From Nansenia antarctica (Eukaryota > Chordata > Actinopteri > Argentiniformes > Microstomatidae): a stretch of DNA of 64,000 bases. The stretch is taken from assembly GCA_963989245.1 (NCBI GenBank), contig OZ022344.1, positions 61,901,242 to 61,965,241 of the forward strand, read 5' to 3'. Positions 12,884 through 21,793 of this stretch are shown in pieces (position 1 is the first letter of the stretch; each line of letters opens with the position of its first letter). The position numbers and the translations under genes were made by a program. The notes beneath the pieces were generated by a model. The model searched no databases. It was given only the letters and a program-made list of their open reading frames with translations, and had not been told where the DNA came from.

Positions 12884-12899
12884 CCATATATATATATAT

Positions 12900-13205
12900 T
12901 ATGCTATATACAGTGGGAATGTGGCATCCAGCCTGCGCTCCATTGCCTCCAATTGTCTGTGAGCTGTAGCCTCACTAGAGCGCCTGGCCTTCGGAATGCG
13001 CCGCAGATTGTTGTTGGCGTCGACAAACTCCACCATCTTGTTGCACACGCACGCCGATCGCTCACCATTGGGATATTGGCCTTGTTGTAAAATGGCCGCA
13101 CCTGCTCCAGGACGACCTTGGCTGCCTCGAACCGTGACAAGGTCGAACCGGGTCGCTTGGCATGCAGTTGAAACCTCCTGTTTGCTCCCGAAACGTATTT
13201 GCCTC
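12900..13205 (-). pseudogene. Upstream domain of the captured coiled-coil gene, frameshifted
   Basis: On the minus strand one frame reads FEAAKVVLEQVRPFYNKANI and PMVSDRRAC. A second frame continues with VCNKMVEFVDANNNLRRIPK and ends LDATFPLYIA followed by a stop. A single small indel near 13040 explains the switch. The same pair is at 32070-32379, and the second half alone recurs in every type 2 module (for example 2948-3184, 5040-5276, 8732-8968). The composition suggests a helical, basic DNA-associated domain, but I do not recognise the family. Confidence 0.45.
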
Positions 13206-13246
13206 ATTATCAATCCCTGTCTTTCGCAGTAACCTGCACCTGGGTT

Positions 13247-13318
13247 TTGATTGATTGATTGATTGAAAACTTTATTAGAAGATTTGCAGAAGTAGGTACA
13301 TGAAAGTACATATTACAT
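13247..13318 (-). mobile_element. 3' tail of the CR1/L2-like LINE, 5'-truncated
   Basis: TTGA repeats followed by AAAACTTTATTAGAAGATTT and the next ~45 bases match the 3' end of the LINE at 18399-22545 (same bases at 18401-18463). It is an extreme 5' truncation, as is typical of target-primed reverse transcription. It separates the coiled-coil gene from the glypican exon, and an identical junction is at 32411-32484, so the insertion predates the duplication of the arrays. Confidence 0.8.
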
Positions 13319-13320
13319 CG

Positions 13321-13446
13321 CCGACTGAAGCCTTTGGTCGTGTAAGCCTGTCTAACCTCGCTGCAGCTCCGGGCTTTCATCTCCCCTCCAGACAAGGACA
13401 GCAGCACAGAGAAAGTGAACCACAACACCACTTGTATTCTCCACAT
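13321..13446 (-). pseudogene. Glypican exon 1 (signal peptide and N-terminus), captured copy 1
   Basis: From ATG at 13446 the minus strand reads MWRIQVVLWFTFSVLLSLSG, a hydrophobic signal peptide. It continues EMKARSCSEVRQAYTTKGFS, which matches the first Cys-containing segment of glypicans (K-A-R-S-C-x-E-V-R-Q-x-Y-x-x-K-G-F). Glypicans are GPI-anchored heparan sulfate proteoglycans. The exon stops where the LINE tail begins. Upstream bases CGACGTGTGCG before the ATG are shared with all type 2 and 3 modules, so a piece of the glypican 5' region is part of the array. Paralogue (GPC1/2/4/6 group) cannot be decided from 41 residues. Confidence 0.75.
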
Positions 13447-13555
13447 CGCACACGTCGGTAGTAAATCCCAGTAAATGTTTACGTAAGAAATATATCCGTT
13501 ATAGCCGAGACCCCCAAAACGTCTGGCTGGACAATCCCCACCGATTGTTCAGACG

Positions 13556-13666
13556 TGTGAGCAGTTGACGAAATGCGGCTGCAAGACTGAATGCAGAGGA
13601 CGATGCAAATGTTATCGATTCGGCCTGAAGTGTACCCAGTTGTGTGCCTGTGAATGTGAGGACTAA
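13556..13666 (+). pseudogene. Orphan CXC (tesmin-like) cysteine-rich tail
   Basis: The plus strand encodes CEQLTKCGCKTECRGRCKCY and ends with RFGLKCTQLCACECED and TAA. The spacing C-x-C-x3-C-x3-C-x-C-x5-C-x3-C-x-C-x-C is that of the CXC tail seen complete at 60770-60885 at the end of the FEN-like gene. Everything upstream has been replaced by array module DNA (join near 13540). It is the 3' stump of a second copy of that gene family. Functionless by itself. Confidence 0.7.
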
Positions 13667-13689
13667 AAGAAGAAACAGCCATGATTGCC

Positions 13690-14545
13690 AGCCATGTTTT
13701 GCTCAGAATTGTACAATGCAGCCTATTAGTCAGGTTTGTTATATAATTTCGTTATATAATTTCGTATTATTAAAAAATAAATGTTTTAAGTGACAACAAA
13801 AAAACAAAAACAAAAACAAACAAAATATATTTACAAAATAAATACATCTTTCTTCTAATTCTAATAGATGCGTTTTCATTATTGTTACCGCTGCTTCATA
13901 GGTCTGAATAACACTGACAGGCTTTATATGTGTCCCTTGAACAGAGCTTGTATAGAACAATTATAGCCTGCATCATAGGAAGGTGCCTGGGCGCCACGCA
14001 ATGATAATTTCCGTCGTTTTCAGTGAAAATAATTTTGTCACCTTTTTGGGCCATCACCAGTTTGCACCCCTGCATTCCCAAAAAATGTGATAGAAATGAG
14101 CCATTGAATTGTTGCACTCTCTCCAGCAATTCCCAGTTCCCGGTGTACCATTCTGTAAGTATTTTCTTCTTGGGGTAATAAAAAACCTAATAATGTTCTT
14201 CCATGAAAATTCTCTCCATTGTCCAGAGCTAGAGGTGGTGGATTGTATTTTACATATGTTCAACCATTCTTCCTCAGTTAGGACTATGTTTGCTTCCTTC
14301 TCCCACTTATCCCTAACATATAAGGTGGAGTGATTCTTGGTGGACTGTATACTCTTCTGTATAATTCTTGACACCAGTTTCTTGTGGGTGTTGCCCTTAT
14401 ACGCATCAATACAAATGTTGACGAGACTCATTTCAGAAACCTCATTATTCTTTATATTCTTATAGAAGTAGTAATGCCTCAGTTTTAAATACCTGTAGAA
14501 ATCTTGTTTCTCTAGGTTGTGATTATCAATAAGATATTGAAAGGC
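13690..14545 (-). mobile_element. L1/Tx1-like LINE relic, C-terminal part of ORF2
   Basis: Minus-strand frames give NHSTLYVRDKWEKEANIVLT, EEEWLNICKIQSTTSSSG, WKNIIRFFITPRRK and NCWRECNNSMAHFYHIFWEC. The conserved order W-E-x2-L ... W ... R.. ITP.KL ... C-W-R-C ... H-x-x-W-x-C matches the C-terminus of L1/Tx1-clade reverse transcriptase proteins. The reading shifts frame near 14100 (13896-14129 holds the next piece, ERVQQFNGSFLSHFLGMQGC). It is truncated at its 5' side around 14550. Dead copy. Confidence 0.7.
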
Positions 14546-14562
14546 CTGTATTGGATGAAATT

Positions 14563-15180
14563 AGGTAGGGATGTCCCGATCCCATTTTTTCACTACCGAT
14601 ACCTGGGCTTCAGGTATCTGCGATACCGATATCAATCCGATATTAGTATTTACAATAACGTACAATAAAGACCATTCATTATTGTTTTACTCCTGAATAA
14701 TAACAAATACTTCCCCAGTATAGTCCACAACATTTGGCTATTAAAGACTGCCAGCCTTTATTCAAGCAACAAAAACAGTACTCACTGAGTCTGTTACTCA
14801 CTACTCAGTGACCAACTGGTTTCAAGTTAAAACAATTTAAACAGCAGCATTCAGCATTGTAGAAAATCTGTATGTATCTCACTATGGGAACGCCCCCTGC
14901 GTGACCTCATCAGAAACTGAATTACACTGCGCCAGCCCATTGGCTGGCCCAGGCGACGCTTGTGTCACGAGGGACGGGACCCTCCGCCTATATAACGGCA
15001 TCTGTCGTCATTCAAAAGCGTTTGCTCTCTTCTCACTGGAGCTGACAACAACTGTGCGGGTGTCTAGAGCTAAACAGTCCACAGATACGAGCGACCACAA
15101 CACACACACACACTGTATGGAAAGTTTGAGCGGCAGTGACGGCCGCGCGCTGCACTTTATTTTTATTTTTATTATTTTGA
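14563..15180 (+). mobile_element. hAT-like transposon 5' end with promoter region
   Basis: TAGGGATGTCCCGATC-type sequence at 14566 is the terminus of a common fish hAT group (GGGATGTCCCGATC), followed by imperfect ACCGATAC/GATATC repeats. No matching right terminus is visible before 16240, so the element is truncated or very diverged. The stretch 14640-14880 has no coding signal. A promoter-like segment with ATTGG, GC-rich DNA and TATATAA follows at 14935-15000. Confidence 0.5.
14989..14995 (+). promoter_or_regulatory. TATA box of a putative transposon promoter
   Basis: TATATAA lies 50 bases after an inverted CCAAT box (CCCATTGGCTGG, 14937-14948) and about 30 bases before a TCATTC start-like site at 15009. 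The layout is that of a compact RNA polymerase II promoter. It reads toward the minisatellites and the short ORF at 15769, and probably belongs to the hAT-like element that begins at 14566. Confidence 0.4.
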
Positions 15181-15183
15181 ACG

Positions 15184-15336
15184 TCTCGTCAGTGACGATG
15201 CAGTGTGTGTGTGTTAGCCCGTCAGTGACGATGCAGTGTGTGTGTTAGCCCGTCAGTGACGGTGCAGTGTGTGTGTGTTAGCCCGTCAGTGACGGTGCAG
15301 TGTGTGTGTGTGTTAGCCCGTCAGTGACGGTGCTGA
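15184..15336. repeat. Minisatellite of ~33-37 bp (CAGTGTGTG / CCCGTCAGTGACG)
   Basis: Four to five units carrying GTCAGTGACGGTGCAGTGTG with variable GT runs. Unit length changes mainly through the GT number. It lies just downstream of the TATA box and would be in the 5' leader of a transcript from it. Confidence 0.85.
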
Positions 15337-15413
15337 GCCGTGCTGTACGTTAACAAACACGTTTGTACAGCTGTTCCTTTGTGTCGACCTCCCTCTGTGC
15401 CTAGAGACTCTTA

Positions 15414-15768
15414 CACTAACGTTACCACCAGGTGCTAGCTAGCTACGGTAGCTAACGTTACCACCAGGTGCTAGCCAGCTACGGTAGCTAACGTTACCAC
15501 CAGGTGCTAGCCAGCTACGGTAGCTAACGTTACCACCAGGTGCTAGCTAACTAAGGTAGCTAATGTTACCACCAGGTGCTAGCCAGCTACGGTAGCTAAC
15601 GTTACCACCAGGTGCTAGGTAACTAAGGTAGCTAACTAACGTTACCACCAGGTGCTAGCCAGCTACGGTAGCTAACGTTACCACCAGGTGCTAGCCAGCT
15701 ACGGTAGCTAACGTTACCACCAGGTGCTAGCTAGCTAAGGTAGCTAGCTAAGGTAGCTAACGTTACCG
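15414..15768. repeat. ~36-bp minisatellite (GCTAGCTACGGTAGCTAACG)
   Basis: About ten units containing GCTAGC[TC]AGCTACGGTAGCTAACGTTACCACCAG-type sequence (core GCTAACGTTACCACCAGGTG). Each unit holds palindromic GCTAGC and TAACGTTA, so single strands could fold. Units vary at AGCTACGG/AACTAAGG. Downstream a 126-codon frame starts at 15769, but its second half is low-complexity TATA-rich sequence and I do not accept it as a gene. Confidence 0.88.
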
Positions 15769-16239
15769 ATGCATCATCAGACAGAAATGAGCAACTGCGA
15801 CTCCGCTGGCAGAAGGGTGAAAGAGGAGAAACGCTTTGAAATGGATACCATTTCCACCGACATAAGAAATATTGCCTCTCACGTAGGCTATTATGGAGTG
15901 CACACAAAGGATACGTGCACACTGCACATATCGTATTCGTCCATGTCCTGTACGCATCACACTATATACATATATATTTACTGTTCATATCATATTGATA
16001 TTCATGCAAATATATTTACTTTTTACATTCATATTCATTGCACGTATAGCGCGAGGTTGACCACCGTCCGCATTGACTTCACAGTAATGTACGTCTTCAT
16101 AAGGGTAACATTCCTGATAAGTCCAATGATTGCAATATCCATACAGTGAAGAACATGAACAGGCCCACTGTAGACAATTGACTATCATCCCCAAGTAGGC
16201 CTGTATGCATGTTATTTAATTATCTTGTATCCACCTAAG

Positions 16240-17172
16240 GTAAGGTGACCAGATTTCTCAGATGCAATCTGGGGACATTTCCAACTTTTTAGGAAAAATG
16301 TATACATTTTATCATGATGAAGTACAGAAACGGGGACAATTGCTGTTTCATTTATTTTGACCTTATTTGGACCAATGTATACACATTCAAGCAAGAATAC
16401 TCAAGTGTAACAACTGGAATGTGCCTCTCAACATTAGTGTCAGTGTACTGTAAGTGGTATTAAAAGTAATTCTTAGAACTGTTCAGGTTGACGAGCCAAC
16501 CATCAACCAAGTGGGGGGTCTGGGGGTCCTCCCCCAGAAGAAAAGAGGATTTAACACTTAATTTCCTGCATTCTGGTGAATTTGTACACACTATTGTGCT
16601 TTTTATGCCCATTTTTATCTCCACTACCCTACTCATACTTTAAGCCTAACATACTGTTTAAGCCTAACATAAGACTAATGATGTTGTCAAAATTCGGTAT
16701 ATTGTATTGTATTTTTATTAATAATTTAAAACAACTTTATACACCCACTGCATATATTTCATTGTATTATCTTATTAATAATAATAGCCACCAGGGCACC
16801 CCATAAACTCTTCTCCACTAGTCTGATTAGATTGAACTATTCCAATTTCAGGACTGCAGCACAGAGCATAGGTGTTACATATTAATGTTATGACAAACCC
16901 CAGAATTGGGACAGCAAATTGAGGTTCCAGCAGCTTTATTAACATTGGGTTTAAATACAACATATTGACAATTAGGCACTTATGCTTTTGGAAATTTTCA
17001 TCGTCTAGAGTAACTTGACTTCTCAGAACAAGAGCTCGCCTCGAGCCCCAGATAGCACTTTCACTTTCCATGGCAAACTATTTTACAACTATAAATGGAA
17101 CTGTCAAACTAATGTGGAAGACACCACTGCTCACGTGCCACCCTAGGCCACCTCCTAGACACGCCACTGGGT
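16240..17172. mobile_element. Probable non-autonomous DNA transposon relic
   Basis: No gene. The stretch begins near AAGGTGACCAGATTTCTCAG, includes GGGGGGTCTGGGGGTCCTCC at 16512-16532, and ends near CACGCCACTGGG. These phrases are ones I associate with degraded hAT-type repeats of fish. Terminal repeats and target duplication could not be established, so the borders are approximate. Confidence 0.3.
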
Positions 17173-17175
17173 CCT

Positions 17176-17315
17176 GGTAGTCTGGAAGCGTCCTAACGAT
17201 AACCACCCGAGTTGGGGTAGACCTCGCCCCTCCGCCACGCCCCCAGCGGGCTCGACTCGCCGCCCTGCCCCGCAGGCTGCATCCCTATGGAAACGGCATA
17301 CATTTTCGCAGACTG
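17176..17315. repeat. GC-rich element, inverted relative to a copy at 40417-40545
   Basis: The reverse complement contains TTTCCATAGGGATGCAGCC, GGCGGCGAGTCGAGCCCGCT, GTCTACCCCAACTCGGGTGG and ATCGTTAGGACGC. The same phrases in the same order are on the plus strand at 40417-40545. No ORF. It is either a short transposable element or an end of a larger one, and its two copies are the only ones in the window. Confidence 0.75.
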
Positions 17316-17460
17316 CGTGGCTATTTTAAACATTACCGTTTCAATCAACCACGTAATATGTCACTGTAGCGTACTCCTAATGTCCACCATGTACTTGAAA
17401 CACAAATCAGATATTTATTCTCTCGTTAGCGTGCTAGCTAAGCATAACTGACCAGATCAA

Positions 17461-17760
17461 TCAATCTAAGCTTTATTTGTATAGCACATTTCATACCCAG
17501 AGGCAACACAATGCGCTTTACAGAGAACAAGGGATGCGGGTCCCACCCCTACATATTCCAGAAGTTTCACCAGGGGGCCAGAAAAGTGAGCTGTAAAAAA
17601 ATATTCCCTGACCTCCCTTAACGAGACGATCGAACAAGCTCTTGGAGCTTATGTCTAAAAGCTTGTGTCTTACAGCAGCATTTAGAGAGCGATAAGTTAC
17701 ATTAAATTACAATCTCAGAGCAAAAGAGCTAAAAACATCACAGGAGAGACATGGCAAATG
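17461..17760 (-). mobile_element. Retroposon 3' end with ATCA tail
   Basis: ATCAATCAATCTAAGCTTTATTTG followed by ATAGCACATTTCATACCCAG is the reverse complement of a very common fish SINE/LINE 3' end (TGAAATGTGCTATACAAATAAAG). It is 5'-truncated. 17760-18398 beyond it holds no gene that I can see. Confidence 0.6.
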
Positions 17761-18772
17761 TGCGTCCATGAGTGCGAGTCCATCCCACCAGCTAAGCAGT
17801 TTGAGTCGATTAAAGTTTCATTTAAACCACCACAGACCCCCAACCCCAACCATTCAGAATGCCCCTATCCATCCTATATGATGGGTTATAATAAGCCAGT
17901 CAGACCCCCCTCCCCCATTCTGTTTGAGCTCAGATATCAACAGCAAGCAAGCCCACTTCTTCAATAGGACTGTGTGGCTTACTGCCATCTTTGTCAAAGT
18001 GTAATTGTCAGTCATTATATTATAACTCCATTCAAAAACACAGTATATGTACCAAGACATATACCAGCATGCACACAGTCATATAGTGCATGTCCAGACA
18101 TGTGTAAAGCAGACAGTGATAAAATAGATGCTATATAGCCTAGGGCTGCGCTACTAGGTACCACGATGCATTGCAATGTCAAAATGAAATATGAGATTAC
18201 TTACAGAATAAGAAGAGTTTCCTTTAGCCGTCCTTCCACCCAGTACTTACTGGGGATGCAAAAGGATAATATCACTCAAAAAAAGCCTTTCTTTTGATAG
18301 CTGTGAATGTTGTTAGTTATATGGGTTTAGAAGGGTTACCTATGGCGATTTTGGGCTTGTTGGTTACAGATGCTAGGGGTGGTTTGACCACAGCTCTTTT
18401 GATTGATTGAAAACTTTATTAGAAGATTTGCAGAAGTAGGTACATGAAAGTACATATTACATACAAGGTCAACTAACAGGATAAAAACCCAAGAAAGCCA
18501 CTGGCTTATTTCAATTGGGGTCCTTGATTCTCAATTCATCGTTACATGTAAGACAGACAAAAAAGCTAGTACTATCTACAAGATAATACAGACAAATAAC
18601 TATTACTATCTACAAGATAAACACACATCCATCATGGGAAGAACAATACAACAAAACATAAGGTATGTACAGCGGGTAGGACAGGTGGGGACATACACCA
18701 CAGGTGGGGGCGGGGGACAAAACACAAAGTATGTACAGTGGGTAGTTCGGGTCTTTTAATCTGATTTTTGAT

Positions 18773-21700
18773 TTAGAGGGTCCAGTTACGGATTGCAGCC
18801 TCCTGTAAATGTTTTTTGAGAGTGGTTTTGAAGGTGGGCAGTGTTTTGCACTCCTTTAAGATTATAGGAAGGGCGTTCCACATTTTTACTGCATAGTTTG
18901 CAAACGAGTTTAACCCCTTGTTTGTGGTGCAACGCGGTTGAACGTGGTTCGTGGAGCTTCCTCTGGTGTTGTATGTGTGGACGTTGTTCACTTTTTGGAA
19001 GTATGTTGACAGGTACTTGGGTGTCTTTGTGGTGTAGCGTATCTTGAAGACCAGGCCCAGTGCAAGCTGCTGCACTCTGTCAACTACTCGTAGCCAATCA
19101 AGGCTCAAAAAATGAGCAGCGGTTAGATGTGTCCTAGGGTTGAGGCCTAGCAGAAGCCTAACCAGTTTATTTTGGGCTGTCTGGAGTCTTGTTTTATGGG
19201 CCTTTGTGGTTCTATAGTACCATGATGTTACGGCATAGTCGAAGTGACATTGAATGAGAGCTCCTGATAGGGTCCTCAGTGTGTTTTTACTGACAAGTGA
19301 GGATATCCTGTACAAGAATCTAGTTCTATGGTTCACTTTTTTGATTACTTTTGCTGCCATTTTATCTCCGGAAAGATTTGCCTCTAAGATGGAGCCCAGG
19401 TATGTAATATCCTCTTTTCTTGTGATATTAATGTTACCCACTTTTATTTTAAAATTTTCAGCCTTTCTGAGTTTAGATGGGGATCCGTATAGGATGGTTT
19501 CAGTTTTACCTAGGTGTATTGATAGTTTATTGTCAGCTAGCCAGATGCAGATTCTACTCAGTTCAGTGCTTAGCGCTTTTTCCACCTGCAATATGTCCCT
19601 GTCAGAGACCAGCAGAGCCGAGTCATCCGCGAACAGGAACAAATTGCAATCACATGCTGATGACATGTCATTCACATATATTAGGAACAGTAAAGGTCCC
19701 AAAATGCTTCCTTGTGGAACGCCGCAGGTCACTGGGAGGGGGGGGGACAGTGTTCCGTTCACACTAACCACCTGTTCCCTCCCCTCTAAGTAGGATTGCA
19801 TCCAGCTCACCGATGTTCTATCGAACCCAATTGCTTTCAGTTTATCTAACAATATGTGGTGATCTACTGTGTCGAAGGCCTTCTGGAGGTCCAGCATGAC
19901 CATGCCGCAGTACTTGCCCGAGTCCACCTCATGGTTGATGTGGTCGTTCAAATAGAGAAGGCATGTGTCAGTGGAATGGGATGTTCTGAATCCTGATTGA
20001 AATTCATACATCAGCTTTTTTTCGGTAAGGTACCTATCGACCTGTTCATAAACTATTTTTTCCATAAGTTTCGAGATGGAATTAAGAATAGAAACAGGTC
20101 GGTAGTTGCCTGGGTCTAATTTGCTTCCTTTTTTATACAGTGGGGTTACCCTTGCTATTTTAAAGTCAAGGGGGACGTGTCCCTGTTTGATGGAGAGGTT
20201 TATTATGTGGGTGATGATTGGGGTAATGGAGGCAGCTGAGTCTTTTAGAAATCTGGCTGGAATATTGTCATGGCCCGTGGCCTTTTCTGAGTGTAGAGCG
20301 CCTAGCTTTTTAAACACCTCATCGTTTGACACCATGGAGAGTTTAAAATCATCATTGCGTACACCCAGTTTATTGTAGAACTCACGGATGTGCTCTACAC
20401 CATAACGCCCTGAGTGGGGTGGTAGATTGTTAACTAATTTAGTGGCTATGGTTGTAAAGAAAGTGTTTAAGCACTTAGCCACATCCAGCTTGTCTGTAAG
20501 GAGAGAATCACCAGATTTGATGCTGATGTTTGTAGACCTGGTTTTGAGTTTTTGACTGCAACCTAGTTGGCTATTAAGTAGCTTCCAAAGGTCACGTGGT
20601 TTGTTTAAGTTTTCTTCGATTTTGTTATCGAGGTATTCTTTCTTAGCAGATTTGGTCATGGTAATTACCTGATTGCATAGTTTGTTGCATTGTTTTTTAA
20701 TTTTCTCAAAGTGGGTTTTGTGATCTTCGTTTAAGTGTTTCACTAATTTTGATTTGCATTTTTGAACTTCAGAGCATTTTAGGTCTCTGACTTTCATAGC
20801 ATTTAGAATGTCCGAATTCATCCATGGTTCCGATCGGGTTTTAACCCTGGTGGTTCTCATGGGGGCTATACTGTCAATAATATTTAGGAATTTGGTTTTG
20901 AAACCTAGCCATGCCTCTTCAACCTGTGTGCATTTTAGTTCATCAAACCAGTCTTGATTCTCCAGTTTATGGTTTAAGGCCTCACTAGAATAGGATTTAA
21001 GGGATCTAGTGGTTACAGTTTTATGACCGCCAGCCTTGGGTTTTTGTTTTTTACGAGTGCAAAAGATCATGTAATGATCACTTAGCCCACATACAATAAC
21101 CCCACTCTTGGAGATTTTGGACTCATCCGATGTTAGAATGAGATCTATGGTGGTTTGAGTAGAAATACACACCCTAGTGGGTTTGGTAATTTGTTGACGG
21201 AGACCGTGTAATTCAGAAAACCTAGTGAAGGATTTGAAAACGGATGCTTCATTTCTGAGCATGTCCGTGTTCAAATCTCCAATAAGAATCTTTTCCACAC
21301 AGTCAACGTCATCCAAGCACCCCTCAAGAATATCATAGAAATCACTCTGATCGGGAGGTCTGTAGATAGAACCAACCAGCACCGGTTTTGCTTTGTTAAA
21401 GATAATTTCAACCCAAACAGATTCTAATTTGTCATGATTCAGGTCATCACGGGTGTTAAAGATAATATCGTTGTGAATGTACATGCAGACACCACCCCCA
21501 TACCTGTTCCTGTCGTTTCTGATGACTGTGTAGTTAACTATTTCAATCTCTGGGTCTTTGATGGATTCATCAAACTTGGTCTCAGAGAAGCTCAAAATAT
21601 GAACCTTGCTGTCATGGAACATTTCTCTGATTTGGTCCAGTTTAGGCACAAGACTGTTCACATTAAGGTGAACAATATGCAGGCCCTTACTGCTGTGTCC

Positions 21701-21793
21701 AAATAGAGAGTTTATGTCTTTGACTTGGAAATAGTCACCACCATTTTGGTCATCGTCACGTTGAGGATTGGGGGGTGGGGGGGGGGCGCCCAT
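18773..21793 (-). CDS. LINE ORF2: AP endonuclease and reverse transcriptase
   Basis: 1006 residues, uninterrupted. Endonuclease motifs in order: HIVHLNVNSL (~residue 37), FSETKFD (Glu, ~70), GSIYRPP (~140), LIGDLNTDM (~171), GLSDHYMIF (~238). Reverse transcriptase: PLYKKGSKLDPGNYRPVSIL (~555), LDLQKAFDTVDH (~640), GVPQGSILGPLLF (~690) and catalytic FADD in LFLFADDSALL (~719). After the thumb comes a C-terminal segment with IRNWTL at the end. All catalytic residues seem present, so the enzyme could be active. The start MGAPPPPP lies in a C-run overlapping ORF1 by 38 bases in another frame. Phylogenetically it is closest to CR1/L2-type elements, but the exact clade needs a tree. Confidence 0.9.
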   Translation of the reverse strand: MGAPPPPPNPQRDDDQNGGDYFQVKDINSLFGHSSKGLHIVHLNVNSLVPKLDQIREMFHDSKVHILSFSETKFDESIKDPEIEIVNYTVIRNDRNRYGGGVCMYIHNDIIFNTRDDLNHDKLESVWVEIIFNKAKPVLVGSIYRPPDQSDFYDILEGCLDDVDCVEKILIGDLNTDMLRNEASVFKSFTRFSELHGLRQQITKPTRVCISTQTTIDLILTSDESKISKSGVIVCGLSDHYMIFCTRKKQKPKAGGHKTVTTRSLKSYSSEALNHKLENQDWFDELKCTQVEEAWLGFKTKFLNIIDSIAPMRTTRVKTRSEPWMNSDILNAMKVRDLKCSEVQKCKSKLVKHLNEDHKTHFEKIKKQCNKLCNQVITMTKSAKKEYLDNKIEENLNKPRDLWKLLNSQLGCSQKLKTRSTNISIKSGDSLLTDKLDVAKCLNTFFTTIATKLVNNLPPHSGRYGVEHIREFYNKLGVRNDDFKLSMVSNDEVFKKLGALHSEKATGHDNIPARFLKDSAASITPIITHIINLSIKQGHVPLDFKIARVTPLYKKGSKLDPGNYRPVSILNSISKLMEKIVYEQVDRYLTEKKLMYEFQSGFRTSHSTDTCLLYLNDHINHEVDSGKYCGMVMLDLQKAFDTVDHHILLDKLKAIGFDRTSVSWMQSYLEGREQVVSVNGTLSPPLPVTCGVPQGSILGPLLFLIYVNDMSSACDCNLFLFADDSALLVSDRDILQVEKALSTELSRICIWLADNKLSIHLGKTETILYGSPSKLRKAENFKIKVGNINITRKEDITYLGSILEANLSGDKMAAKVIKKVNHRTRFLYRISSLVSKNTLRTLSGALIQCHFDYAVTSWYYRTTKAHKTRLQTAQNKLVRLLLGLNPRTHLTAAHFLSLDWLRVVDRVQQLALGLVFKIRYTTKTPKYLSTYFQKVNNVHTYNTRGSSTNHVQPRCTTNKGLNSFANYAVKMWNALPIILKECKTLPTFKTTLKKHLQEAAIRNWTL

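Larger units (their letters stand above)
11721..13246. repeat. Modular array end: type 1 module and the longest type 3 module
   Basis: 11721-12111 is a type 1 module. 12112 onward begins as type 3 but continues uninterrupted through the whole coiled coil, the finger-like start and the upstream sequence of the captured gene, up to the LINE tail at 13247. It is therefore the least rearranged copy and shows the parental order from which the shorter type 2 and 3 modules were cut. The matching region in the second array is 31501-32410 plus 32613-33440. Confidence 0.85.

Noticed and set aside
15769..16149. 126-residue ORF as a transposase first exon
   Set aside because: The first ~40 residues are plausible, but the rest is TATA-rich low complexity and no later exon is seen.
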